A DNA stretch of 34,076 nucleotides from Erysipelotrichaceae bacterium (GCA_028723085.1 JAQYFP010000068.1:1-34076); one strand, 5' to 3'. Counted from the first letter of the stretch, positions 9,497 to 22,212 are shown. Made by a program: numbers and translations. The notes: a model not told the origin generated them from the letters alone.

Positions 9497-10221
9497 CCAC
9501 CATCAATACGAATCACCGTATTATTTATAAAATTAGCTTCACTGCTGATTAAAAATTTCACTAAATATGCGACTTCTTCCGGATTTCCATAGCGATTTAC
9601 CATAATCTTTTCACATTCTTCTTTTAAGAATTCTTCATCATATCCATCTAATTCATTTTCTGTTCCAATGAAACCAGGTGCAATGCAATTCACATTTACA
9701 TAAGGCGCAAATTCAAATGCCAAATTATGTGTTAAAGAAATAAGCGCAGCTTTAGAGGCATCATAGTCAATACACATTGGATAGTATGTATTAATTCCAT
9801 TGGTAGAAGAAATATTAATAATTCTTCCATATTCTTGATCCAACATATGATGATACACTCTTTTAGCACAATTAAACGCCCCAATCACATTAACATCCAT
9901 GGTTTTTCGAAATTCATCGGCTGTTTTTAAGTGAAATAAATTCGATAAATCGATACCAGCATTATTAATCAGAACATCAACGCCACCCATTTCCTTTTCA
10001 ATTTGACTAACCATGTCATCAACTTCTTGTTCCTTGGAAACATCGGCACAAATTGCCATGCATCGAACACCTAAATTAAGGATTGTTTCCTTTAATTCCA
10101 TCGCTTCTTTATGACTTGAACGATAATTGATTACGATATCATAGTGATTCTTAGCTAGTTCTAAAGCAATGGCTTTACCAATTCCTTGAGCGGCTCCTGT
10201 AATTAAAACAACTTTATTCAT
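9478..10221 (-). CDS. SDR-family oxidoreductase (FabG-like)
   Basis: VLITGAAQGIGKAIA Rossmann motif, NNAGID, YDASKAAL catalytic motif. Confidence 0.9.
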   Translation of the reverse strand: MNKVVLITGAAQGIGKAIALELAKNHYDIVINYRSSHKEAMELKETILNLGVRCMAICADVSKEQEVDDMVSQIEKEMGGVDVLINNAGIDLSNLFHLKTADEFRKTMDVNVIGAFNCAKRVYHHMLDQEYGRIINISSTNGINTYYPMCIDYDASKAALISLTHNLAFEFAPYVNVNCIAPGFIGTENELDGYDEEFLKEECEKIMVNRYGNPEEVAYLVKFLISSEANFINNTVIRIDGGQKGSC

Positions 10222-10230
10222 AATTTTAAA

Positions 10231-10257
10231 AAAAAGAGCTTATTATTAAGCTCTTCC
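10231..10257 (-). terminator. Terminator after efp
   Basis: AAGAGCTT attatt AAGCTCTT with T-tract on the minus strand. Confidence 0.75.
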
Positions 10258-10803
10258 TGCGTATTTTCCATCTGCTGTGAAAACAACAACCTTTTCTCCT
10301 TGTTCAATGAACTGAGGAACACGGATTGTTAATCCTGTATCTGTAACAGCATCTTTAGTTTGGTTAGATGGAGCACCTTTGATTGCTGGATCTGTTTCGA
10401 CGATAGTTAATTCAACTTTTTCTGGAACAGAAACAGATAATAATTCACCTTCAAAGAACATTAATGAAACTTCAGAACCTTCAACAACATAGTATTTGTT
10501 TTCTCCCATGTGTTCTTCTGTTAATTCATAAGTATCAAATGTTTCTAAGTCCATGAAATAATAAGTTCCACCTGCTTCATACGAATATTGAGCCGCTTTT
10601 TTAGAAATATTAGCTTGATCAAATTTTGTATTCGCATTGAAGTTTTTTTCTTGAATAGAACCAGTTTTTAAGTTTCTCATCTTAGTTTTTAAGATAGCTG
10701 CACCTTTTCCTGGTTTAACATGTTGAAAATCTAAAACTTGACAAGGATCTCCATCAACGATTAATGTTAATCCTGTTTTAAAATCACCTGCAGAAATTGC
10801 CAT
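10246..10803 (-). CDS. efp: Translation elongation factor P
   Basis: MAISAGDFKTGLTLIVDGDPCQVLDFQHVKPGKGAAILKTKMRNLKTG is canonical EF-P. Confidence 0.98.
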   Translation of the reverse strand: MAISAGDFKTGLTLIVDGDPCQVLDFQHVKPGKGAAILKTKMRNLKTGSIQEKNFNANTKFDQANISKKAAQYSYEAGGTYYFMDLETFDTYELTEEHMGENKYYVVEGSEVSLMFFEGELLSVSVPEKVELTIVETDPAIKGAPSNQTKDAVTDTGLTIRVPQFIEQGEKVVVFTADGKYAGRA

Positions 10804-10865
10804 AATTCATCACTCCTATTTTTTTACACGCTATATTGTATCAGCTTTTAAGGGCAACCTCAAGA

Positions 10866-12092
10866 CTAGAATATTGATACTTCTTTCTTTTCCGAATGAG
10901 AATTTATATATTTACTCCATTTAATGTATCCATAAGTAGTATTTGTGAAATATCCAAGTTTCAATACCAACAATACATATTGCCCAGAAATAATATTAAT
11001 AACTGCTTCTAAGAATGCACAAATATACCAAGCAATCCATTGTTCTCTAAAACGGAAGAAAATGAATAGACCATTGGCAATTCCTACTGCTGATGCACAT
11101 GCATCAATATAAATAATTGCGGTTTCTAGTGTTTCATTGTGATAGAAATCTGTTGCGATATCTAATCCGCTGATTAAATATCCCACACCAAAAGTCCAAA
11201 CCACAATTCCTAAAATAACCAATACTTCTTGCCATCCTTTTAAACGACGAACCACTGTTAATTCATCTTCTTGATCGTCTTTGTGTTTCGACCAGTTAAT
11301 ATAACTGATAATATCAATTGGAAGCCAGAAGAATAGGGTTGTTGCCATGGTTGCGAAGCGATACATTAATACAATACACATCACAATTTCCACGATTTCC
11401 ACTAACACCGAAACCAAGAAATTGTATCGCGATTGTTTTGAAATCAATAGTTCACATAAAATATTTAGGAACGTATCTAATAAATACAACAACATGATTA
11501 CAATTCCATTTACTCCATTGGCACTTTCTTCTGGGAAGATTACTGAAATAACAGTAGCCAAGGCCATAATAGATAAGAACCATGCTTTTTCATAGGTTGT
11601 GAATTGTCTTGAAAATAACATCATAATCACAACTGATAAGGCAAGAATTAAAGAAGCAATGGCTAAGTTAAAAATCGACATTGTTTTATTTGCCATTACC
11701 GATGTATATACATCTTGTGCTTCTGATTTACTTACATCTTTATGATCAAAATAAAGCTTTGTCCCATCTTTACTTTCAAATTCATAAGCCGTAATTGTTT
11801 TTTCATCATGATTCACATATTCATCATAAGAATACGTAATAACCATTGAATCTTTACCTTTTGTATAAGTTACATCACATGAAGCATAGTCTTCGTCATA
11901 GTCTTCTAATGAGAAGTCTCTTGTCATTTCTACTTGTTCAATAAAATTAATTTGACCTACATTGGCATTGATTTTACTTGTTCCCATCGCAAAAGAAACA
12001 ATAGACGTTAAACATAAACCAATTAATAATAGAATTTCAATTGTTTTTACCTTTTTATTAGGTTCAATATTCTTCCTAAAAAATTCAATCAT
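10866..12092 (-). CDS. PnuC-like nicotinamide/NMN transporter with extended N-terminal region
   Basis: C-terminal REQWIAWYICAFLEAVINIISGQYVLLVLKLGYFTNTTYGYIKW resembles PnuC; ATG 12092 (MIEFFRKN) follows AAAGGAGAG, so the track start is too far upstream. Confidence 0.72.
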   Translation of the reverse strand: MIEFFRKNIEPNKKVKTIEILLLIGLCLTSIVSFAMGTSKINANVGQINFIEQVEMTRDFSLEDYDEDYASCDVTYTKGKDSMVITYSYDEYVNHDEKTITAYEFESKDGTKLYFDHKDVSKSEAQDVYTSVMANKTMSIFNLAIASLILALSVVIMMLFSRQFTTYEKAWFLSIMALATVISVIFPEESANGVNGIVIMLLYLLDTFLNILCELLISKQSRYNFLVSVLVEIVEIVMCIVLMYRFATMATTLFFWLPIDIISYINWSKHKDDQEDELTVVRRLKGWQEVLVILGIVVWTFGVGYLISGLDIATDFYHNETLETAIIYIDACASAVGIANGLFIFFRFREQWIAWYICAFLEAVINIISGQYVLLVLKLGYFTNTTYGYIKWSKYINSHSEKKEVSIF

Positions 12093-12176
12093 ATCTATAC
12101 TCTCCTTTAAATTCGAAAACAATTATATAAAAAAATTTTCTATAAAAAAAGAGTTCATTTTCATGAAGCCTAATTT

Positions 12177-12752
12177 TTATCTAAAAGTAATTTCACCAGT
12201 TTCATCATCCATCGCATCCACGATAGCCAATGATTCCAAGTGATATCCTAAATTACGAATGATTTGTCCTCCATTTTGGAATCCTTTTTCAATCGCAATT
12301 CCAATTCCTTCAACGCTTCCACCTGCTTGTTGTACAATTGAAATTAACCCTTGAAGAGCACATCCATTTGCTAAAAAATCATCAATAATCAATACATGAT
12401 CTTCTGGCCCTAAAAACTTTTTCGAAACAATAACTTGGTTCTTTGTTTTATGTGTGAAAGATTCAACTTCAGCTACATACATATCTCCATCTAGATTAAT
12501 GCTATGTGATTTTTTTGCGAATACAACAGGCACATTGAAATATTGAGCTGCAACACAAGCAATTCCAATTCCTGATGCTTCAATGGTTAAGATTTTATTG
12601 ATATTTTCATTTTTAAATCGTTCTTTAAATTCTTGTCCCATTTTTTGATATAAATCAATATCAATTTGATGATTTAAAAAACTATCGACTTTAAGAACAT
12701 TTCCTGGCTTTACAACACCATCTTTAATGATTCTTTCTTCTAAAAAATTCAT
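12177..12752 (-). CDS. xpt: Xanthine phosphoribosyltransferase
   Basis: [31 protein letters not shown] and [21 protein letters not shown]-binding motif. Confidence 0.95.
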   Translation of the reverse strand: MNFLEERIIKDGVVKPGNVLKVDSFLNHQIDIDLYQKMGQEFKERFKNENINKILTIEASGIGIACVAAQYFNVPVVFAKKSHSINLDGDMYVAEVESFTHKTKNQVIVSKKFLGPEDHVLIIDDFLANGCALQGLISIVQQAGGSVEGIGIAIEKGFQNGGQIIRNLGYHLESLAIVDAMDDETGEITFR

Positions 12753-12859
12753 TTCATTTCTCCTGCGTAATAATATAATAAGAATAACGCATCTTCTTTA
12801 AAAAATCTATCTTTTTATCATATTTTCTGTATATAATAGATATATAGAAAGGACTCTCA

Positions 12860-13300
12860 ATGAAAAAAATACTATCAACAATTCTTTGTGTTTGTTTCCT
12901 ATTTGGATGTGCAAACGACAAACCAACAACACTTCAAGAAGATATTGATGCTCTTTATGAAGGAGTCGACAAAGATTCGATTCCTGCTTATGAAGTCATT
13001 GAACTCAATGAAGAAAACTTTGAATACTTCGCCTTTGTTCCTTGGTGCGATGGCATTGAAGCTGTACACGCTGATGCTCTAATCAATGCTCTACCTCATT
13101 CAGTGGTCTTAATTCGTAAAACCGATGATTCTGTTGATTTAGAAAAAATGGCCGAAGAAATCAAAGAAAATGCCAACCCTGCTAAATGGGTTTGTGTAGA
13201 AGCTGAACAAAGTGAAGTCGTAGTAAATGATGATGAACTATTATTGGTCATGACATCAAAAGACTTAGCAGATCAAATGATTGCGAATTTTATGGATTAG
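12860..13300 (+). CDS. Small putative lipoprotein
   Basis: Signal peptide with lipobox CFLFGC; remainder acidic, no family recognised. Confidence 0.8.
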   Translation: MKKILSTILCVCFLFGCANDKPTTLQEDIDALYEGVDKDSIPAYEVIELNEENFEYFAFVPWCDGIEAVHADALINALPHSVVLIRKTDDSVDLEKMAEEIKENANPAKWVCVEAEQSEVVVNDDELLLVMTSKDLADQMIANFMD

Positions 13301-14155
13301 CCTTGTGCTAATCTTTTTATTTATAAGAACAAGAATTGTTGTACTTACAAATAAAACAATGTATTTTCCTACTATATTAAAAGGAAGGAAAAACACACAA
13401 TTTACTAACCAAGTAACTGTTAAATAAACTTCATAAGAATAATTTCCAATTGTTTCTATTACTTTATTTTGTTTCGAAATGGTTTCCATTAAACAAACAA
13501 AACCAATCGCAAATAAACTTCCAAACATATAAAATAAATTATTTTGTAGGAATTGATTTCGATAAACAATATAAGTAATCAAAACTATAAATGGAAAACA
13601 ATATCCAATGTATTTCTTTATGTTTTCTGTTAACTCAAAATAATATAGTCCACAAACACATACTAGAATTCTTCCGGATAATAAAGGATATGGTAAGGCA
13701 CATGATAAAAATATAGATAGAATCAATACAGTAATTTTATTATTTATTTTATATAAGATAGGTAAAATAAATGACATAAATAAGGCAAATAAAACATACC
13801 AATAATATAATGATTGTTTCATGATGCCATATAATAATATAGTAGAAATATATTTGTTTAGATTAAAGGTATGAAAACAAATATATTTAATCAATGATTC
13901 TATGTTCACAGAAATAAAAAATGGAATATATAATCGTATAAAGCGAAGAATACAATATTGAATGTAGTCTTTAAAAGATACAATTGGTTCTTTTTTCATT
14001 TTGAAACAAAAAGAAATTCCCATACAAAGTGCAAAAATATCAACGCCTAAAATTCCCATTTGAACTAGGTTTCGATCTATTTTATTCATAGGTAATACAT
14101 GAAATAAAAACACCATTATAGTGGCAATTCCCATACATATTTTTCTTGTTTTCAT
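13265..14155 (-). CDS. Acyltransferase-3-like multi-TM membrane protein
   Basis: MKTRKICMGIATIMVFLFHVLP...LGVDIFALCMGISFCFK resembles the acyltransferase-3 N-terminus; about 10 TM segments. Confidence 0.7.
   Translation of the reverse strand: MKTRKICMGIATIMVFLFHVLPMNKIDRNLVQMGILGVDIFALCMGISFCFKMKKEPIVSFKDYIQYCILRFIRLYIPFFISVNIESLIKYICFHTFNLNKYISTILLYGIMKQSLYYWYVLFALFMSFILPILYKINNKITVLILSIFLSCALPYPLLSGRILVCVCGLYYFELTENIKKYIGYCFPFIVLITYIVYRNQFLQNNLFYMFGSLFAIGFVCLMETISKQNKVIETIGNYSYEVYLTVTWLVNCVFFLPFNIVGKYIVLFVSTTILVLINKKISTRLIHKIRNHLIC
13296..13322 (+). terminator. Terminator for the lipoprotein gene inside the convergent CDS
   Basis: GATTAGC cttgt GCTAATC TTTTT. Confidence 0.75.
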
Positions 14156-14268
14156 ATGTAATATTTTACCATATTTATAGTGTAGATTTCTTTACAAAAC
14201 AAGGAAAAAACTATAGAATTAAGCTTTGTGGGTACATGATTTTTACCCCTGGAATGGGAGGAAAAAAA

Positions 14269-15149
14269 TGAAGAAAAATAAAATAAAAACATTAAGTATA
14301 CAAATATTATGGGAAACCATTGGAAGTATTTTTATTGCCATTGGGATCTATAACTTTGCGGTTCAAGCTAAGTTTCCAATGACTGGTTTTTCCGGAATTT
14401 CAATTATTTTATATCGTTTATTTGATATGCCAATTGGTTTATCAACAATTATATTAAATATTCCAGTTGCGATTCTTTGTTACAAGTTGTTGGGAAAGAA
14501 ATTCTTTATTAGCTCATTAAGATGTATGTTTATTTCATCTATGATTATTGACTATGTTGCACCTTTATTCCCCGTCTATACAGGAAGTCGATTATTAGCT
14601 GCATTATGTACAGGCGTATTTGCGGGAATTGGATATGCCCTTGTTTATTCAAAGAATTCATCAACAGGGGGATCGGATTTTATCATCATGGCTGTAAAAG
14701 CTAAATTTCCTTATTTATCATTAGGAAACATCGCTTTCTGGTCAGATGTTGGTATTATCACGATTGGTGGTATTATTTTCAATGATGTCGATGGTATTAT
14801 TTATGGAATGATTATCAATTATATTTTCTCTATTGTAGTTGATAAATTTGTATATGGTCTTAACTCTGGAAAATTAGGATTGATTGTTACCGAACACGGA
14901 AAAGAAATTTGTAAAGTCATTGATGATGTTTGTCAAAGAGGTACAACAATTCTACATGGTGAAGGTGGATATCAAGGAGATACTAAACAAGTTGTTATGT
15001 GTGCCTGTGATACAAAGGAAATGATTCAAGTACAACAAGCCGTTAAAGAAGCAGATCCGGCTTCTTTCATTATTGTATTAGAGTCTCATGAAGTTCATGG
15101 AGAAGGTTTCCACATGTTCCAAATTGGAGAAGAAAAGAAAAATTCATAG
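14269..15149 (+). CDS. YitT family (DUF161/DUF2179) membrane protein
   Basis: GSIFIAIGIYNFAVQAKFPMTGFSGISIILYRLF and C-terminal DUF2179-like YQGDTKQVVMCACDTKEMIQVQQAVKEADPASFIIV; ATG 14269 after GGGAGG. Confidence 0.92.
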
Positions 15150-15155
15150 TGCATT

Positions 15156-15186
15156 AAGTGTTCGATATTTTCGGACACTTTTTTAA
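15156..15186 (+). terminator. Terminator after the YitT gene
   Basis: AAGTGT ... ACACTTTTTT. Confidence 0.75.
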
Positions 15187-15223
15187 ATTATTTTTTTCGA
15201 ATATATATAATGGAGGTTTTATA

Positions 15224-15298
15224 ATGAACAAACATGAAACAAAAGAATTAGATGTCATAGCTAAAAAGATTAATACCCATAAAAGTATCGTTTATATT
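15224..15298 (+). pseudogene. 5' remnant of an Rpn-family gene
   Basis: ELDVIAKKINTHKSIVYISAE parallels NLDTIAKKINANKNVIAIYAK of the 4924 gene, with a similar upstream TTTTTTCGAA..ATATAATG; homology ends at about 15298. Confidence 0.75.
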
Positions 15299-15299
15299 T

Positions 15300-15525
15300 C
15301 GGCAGAGTCCCAAAGTGTTGCTCTGTCAAAATATTCGGGTGGGGCATTTGTCGGAAGCATGATTTCTGTATAAACGACTTCCTTTTGCTTTCGGTGGTGA
15401 TCTTTGTTTTTCTGGTCGTACTCGGAAAACAGTTTTTCTTCGGCTTGATAGTTAGCTCCGGCAACCGCAGAACTGCCTTTGCTTCTCTGAACAATTCGTA
15501 TGTTCAGATGGGGTACTGGCATTTT
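15300..15525 (-). pseudogene. MobA/MobL-family relaxase N-terminal fragment
   Basis: MPVPHLNIRIVQRSKGSSAVAGANYQAEEKLFSEYDQKNKDHHRKQKEVVYTEIMLPTNAPPEYFDRATLWDSAE, abruptly truncated. Confidence 0.85.
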
Positions 15526-15557
15526 CATCAACTCCTTTCGCAATAATGAATAAAACA

Positions 15558-15590
15558 AAAGGCACTAACTTTTTTACTGTTAGTGCCTTT
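15558..15590 (-). terminator. Strong hairpin/terminator
   Basis: AAAGGCACTAAC...GTTAGTGCCTTT, 12-bp stem followed by a T-rich run on the minus strand. Confidence 0.75.
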
Positions 15591-15650
15591 AGGCTTAGTC
15601 ATTATTTGATTTTTGTTGTCTGCGTGAAATTGGAATTTTCCATTCTTAAG

Positions 15651-16466
15651 TCATAGCTTATTTACCAATTTTTCTATCAACGAGTTTACCTCTTCCGGTG
15701 CATCGGTATTAGAATTGTGCCCCGCATTTTTTATCCATGCAATAGGAATTCCTGATTTCTTATGCCATGCTTTGTTATAGCGGATGCAGGAACCCGCATG
15801 ATCCTTTTCTCCGCATATCAACTGTGCAGGACATTTAATTTTATATGGTAGATTTGCTTCCATTGCTTCGGCTAATATTTTGAAACCATGACCTGAGATT
15901 TTGGCGTATCTTTTCTGGTCACCATCATAAGTCATCATTATTTCATGCATTACGTTTCTTCCATACTCAGACATAGCAACACCATTTGTTCCTATCTTCA
16001 ATAATGATTTCCATGGATAATATCTATATACTGGCTCCATTCTTTTAAGAAGCCACAATTCTATTCCCGTCACATAACTTCTCTGCAACGGTGCAGAATC
16101 AATAGAAACAAATCCCTTTAATTTATCTGGATATAGTTCTGAGTATGCTTGTCCGACATAGCCACCCATTGACTGTCCTATAATTATAGGACATTGAATA
16201 TTTTCTGAACACAGAATCTCATCAAGCCATTTCGCTTTATCCATCAAAGAAAATGTAAATGCAAACGGCCATGATTTTGCGTGACCAGGTGCATCCCATA
16301 CAAATACATTATATTTTTCTTCAAAATATGCGATCTGTTTATCAAATAATCTGTGATCTGCGGTTAACCCTGGAAGAAAAATCAAGGTTGGATTTTCTAA
16401 GCCATGTTCCATATTAATCCAATAATGAATCTCTCCACATATAGTTTTATATACTTTTTCCTCCAT
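15651..16466 (-). CDS. Alpha/beta hydrolase
   Basis: IFLPGLTADHRLFDKQ, WDAPGHAKSWP, GQSMGGYVGQ nucleophile elbow, AGHNSN. Confidence 0.92.
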   Translation of the reverse strand: MEEKVYKTICGEIHYWINMEHGLENPTLIFLPGLTADHRLFDKQIAYFEEKYNVFVWDAPGHAKSWPFAFTFSLMDKAKWLDEILCSENIQCPIIIGQSMGGYVGQAYSELYPDKLKGFVSIDSAPLQRSYVTGIELWLLKRMEPVYRYYPWKSLLKIGTNGVAMSEYGRNVMHEIMMTYDGDQKRYAKISGHGFKILAEAMEANLPYKIKCPAQLICGEKDHAGSCIRYNKAWHKKSGIPIAWIKNAGHNSNTDAPEEVNSLIEKLVNKL

Positions 16467-16495
16467 TGCATTTCCTCTGTAAGCTTCAGATTTTA

Positions 16496-17023
16496 CTAAT
16501 TCATTTCTTTTTCAAATCTAAAGAAATAGTTGTTTTCCTCTGGGATATTCCCTGCGGTATCTCCTGTCTGATGTGGGTCTTTATGTTTGGGATTGAAAAA
16601 TTCCACAATCTTGAATCCACAGCGATTTACATAAAAATGTATGTTTCTCTTATCATAATATGGTGTATGTGTTTCCCAAAGAGTTATTTCAGGGTGCAAT
16701 TCCTCGATAGCTTTCCAAATCTTCAATCCGTATCCGGCATTTTGCGAACCCATCTTTACATACAGAAGATGAAGCGAGCCAAACTTTGTTTCATTTTCTG
16801 TAACGATTATTGTGCCGCCGACTCTTTCTCCGCCAACCTCAGCAAAATATGCTTCGGAAGCGTCTGCATTAAAGGATTCTTCAATATCCTCTATTGGAAG
16901 AATTGTTTTATCAAACGCGCCGAACTCATCGGTATAAGCGTTCTGAAAGGCTGCCTGAATTTCGGTTATAAATGTGCTTTTGTCCTCGCCGGTAATTATC
17001 GGTCTTAAAAAAAATTTATCCAT
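16496..17023 (-). CDS. GNAT-family N-acetyltransferase
   Basis: RPIITGEDKSTFITEIQ ... LHLLYVKMGSQNAGYGLKIWKAIEELHP ... RNIHFYVNRCGFKIVEFFN. Confidence 0.88.
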   Translation of the reverse strand: MDKFFLRPIITGEDKSTFITEIQAAFQNAYTDEFGAFDKTILPIEDIEESFNADASEAYFAEVGGERVGGTIIVTENETKFGSLHLLYVKMGSQNAGYGLKIWKAIEELHPEITLWETHTPYYDKRNIHFYVNRCGFKIVEFFNPKHKDPHQTGDTAGNIPEENNYFFRFEKEMN

Positions 17024-17224
17024 ACTTCTTTATTCTCCTTAAAAATATTGTTGCTTTCTTAGACAAAGAAGCATAGTTTATTCTCTCCCACCCCAATTAA
17101 ATAATCTCATTGTTCATTACTCCAAATTCAAATTTTCGTTTGCTCCTATTATACTGCATCTGATTTCAAAATGATAGTAGGCAGAATTACGTGTTAATTG
17201 CTTAATCCCCTAGTAAGAATCACA

Positions 17225-17395
17225 TCATTTGATAATTGTTTTTTAGTGACATGTTGAACCACTTATTGGCAGAGCATTTATCGTTCATCAAAAAATCCAC
17301 AACCATACCATTTTCAGCTTGAATAAATTTCGTGTCTTGTCCGCCAACATCAATAATTGAACAATCGCTTCCATACATAGCACCTCCACTTTTTC
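17225..17395 (-). pseudogene. Remnant of a BadF/HgdC-type acyl-CoA dehydratase activase
   Basis: Minus-frame GSDCSIIDVGGQDTKFIQAENGMVVDFLMNDKCSA matches the IDxGGQDTK...VxDFxMNDKCAAG signature, then degenerates. Confidence 0.7.
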
Positions 17396-17397
17396 CG

Positions 17398-17548
17398 TGG
17401 TAAGTGATGTTTCTTTACTATTCCATCCTGTGGCAGAACAAAATGGGTATCAACATCTCCTATTGTCATTACTTTGGATGCTGTGAATCCTCCAATTCCT
17501 TGTGGTCCTAGTAATACTTTATGTCCCGTAAAAGCTAAAAAATCATAG
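17398..17548 (-). pseudogene. Remnant of a class V aminotransferase / cysteine desulfurase-like gene
   Basis: Minus-frame YDFLAFTGHKVLLGPQGIGGF matches the PLP-lysine region; the rest diverges. Confidence 0.65.
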
Positions 17549-17562
17549 TTTTACTTTTTTTA

Positions 17563-17908
17563 ATGTATTATTATAAACTATATATGAGGTATTTTATGGT
17601 TGGAAAAATTATTTGTGCTTTATGTGGAATTTTATATGCGCTTCCTTTTCTTTATATTGGTTTCTTTAGAAAAGATGACATAGTTCCTATTTCTTTTTGG
17701 AGTGGTGATGAATTAAAAATAAACAATGTCAAAGATTATAATATTCATATGTCTTCTTTGTATAAAAGATATGGATTCATTTTATTAGTTTGTTCAAGTC
17801 TATGTTTTATGAATACTTATATAGGTCTTATTTCATTGTTTATTTGTAGTATATTAGGTCTATTCCTAATTTATCGTAAATACAAACAATATTTAAAAAA
17901 ATACGCAT

Positions 17909-17910
<2 letters not shown>
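17563..17910 (+). CDS. Small multi-TM membrane protein
   Basis: Three or so hydrophobic segments; no family recognised with certainty. Confidence 0.55.
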
Positions 17911-21233
<3,323 letters not shown>

Positions 21234-21242
21234 TTCTTTTTC

Positions 21243-21268
21243 CTCCTATAAGTACGTAAATAAGAGGT
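21243..21268 (-). promoter_or_regulatory. Shine-Dalgarno-sequestering hairpin before bglP
   Basis: Minus strand CCTCTTAT-TTACGTACTT-ATAGGAGG; 8-bp stem including one G-U pair; the GGAGG is the bglP Shine-Dalgarno. Confidence 0.6.
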
Positions 21269-21293
21269 TTGGCCAACTTAATGTTACCATCCA
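21267..21293 (-). promoter_or_regulatory. RAT (ribonucleic antiterminator) site for the BglG/LicT protein
   Basis: Minus strand GGATGGTAACATTAAGTTGGCCAAACC folds as a RAT: GG/CC, A3 versus AA, TGG/CCA, internal loop, AAC/GTT. Confidence 0.8.
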
Positions 21294-21310
21294 ATATAAG
21301 AACTGATTTC

Positions 21311-22153
21311 TCAGTCATTATCAAAACAATGTACAATACGATGAATATGGATTGTTAAATACAATTTCTCTCCATCACTTACGGAATACTCATAATTACT
21401 CTTTAACATCTTAGCAATGTTTTCAACGCAATTATAAGAATTCTTATATTTCATTTTCACAATATCTAATAACTCTGCATCGTCTTTGTCATCTAATGTT
21501 TTATTATAGACAAGACGCTGTGCAAAGAACTTAATATGTGTAATAAAACGATCATAGTAAACTGAATCACTTGAAAAATCTGTTTCATAATAGTTACGAA
21601 CTACTTTTAAAATTTGTTTAATGATTTCCGTTGCCTTTAAAGTTTCTTCTATATAAGAGTTTTCTGTTTCCGCATTCACAATATGTAACGCAATAAAAGA
21701 GGCTTCATCTTCTTTTAAACCAGCACCTGTTTTTTTATTAATCATTTCTAGTGCTTTAATTCCTAATTTATGTTCTTGACTATAATAACGAGAAATTTCC
21801 CAAGACATTGAATTAGTCAAATAAATTCCTTCTTTAGCTCGTTTAATGGCTTCATAAATATGATCGGATAAAGAAATATAAATAATATCAGATATATTTT
21901 GATTGATATTCGCACGTACCATTTCAATAATTTCACAAGTTAAGTCAATAATTTCAACGGGAATGTGTTTTGTGATTTCTTGAAACTTCGACATGTTTTC
22001 TTCTTTTAAAACAAAGATTTGCGTAATACGTGATTCATCAATCGCATCTCCTACTTTTTTAGAAAAGGCAATTCCTCTACCACTAACAACTTCATCTTTA
22101 CCATTGTTTTCGACAACTACAACATTATTATTAAAGATTTTCTTGATGATCAT
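21311..22153 (-). CDS. licT: BglG/LicT-family PRD transcriptional antiterminator
   Basis: MIIKKIFNNNVVVVENNGKDEVVSGRGIAFSKKVGD RNA-binding domain plus two PRDs. Confidence 0.95.
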   Translation of the reverse strand: MIIKKIFNNNVVVVENNGKDEVVSGRGIAFSKKVGDAIDESRITQIFVLKEENMSKFQEITKHIPVEIIDLTCEIIEMVRANINQNISDIIYISLSDHIYEAIKRAKEGIYLTNSMSWEISRYYSQEHKLGIKALEMINKKTGAGLKEDEASFIALHIVNAETENSYIEETLKATEIIKQILKVVRNYYETDFSSDSVYYDRFITHIKFFAQRLVYNKTLDDKDDAELLDIVKMKYKNSYNCVENIAKMLKSNYEYSVSDGEKLYLTIHIHRIVHCFDND

Positions 22154-22177
22154 TGTATTACCTCCTAAAAAAATAAA

Positions 22178-22212
22178 AAACCTATAGAAAAAAAGGGATT
22201 CTCTATAGGTTT
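22178..22212 (-). terminator. RAT-overlapping leader terminator upstream of licT
   Basis: Minus strand AAACCTATAG...CTATAGGTTT followed by a T-rich tract. Confidence 0.85.

Noticed and set aside
11347-12243. Plus-strand ORFs of 82 and 93 aa
   Set aside because: Antisense to the PnuC-like gene and xpt; no Shine-Dalgarno or recognised motif.
12753-12859. Purine riboswitch before xpt
   Set aside because: Looked for the purine aptamer signature; the short leader has none, only a minor hairpin.
12888-13082. 64-aa alternative-frame ORF
   Set aside because: Embedded in the better-supported lipoprotein gene.
13265-13300. 36-bp convergent CDS overlap as a novel regulatory overlap
   Set aside because: Explained by a terminator for one gene embedded in the 3' end of the other; not unusual.
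16466-17008. 180-aa plus-strand ORF
   Set aside because: Antisense to the intact GNAT gene; composition is that of a mirrored coding strand.
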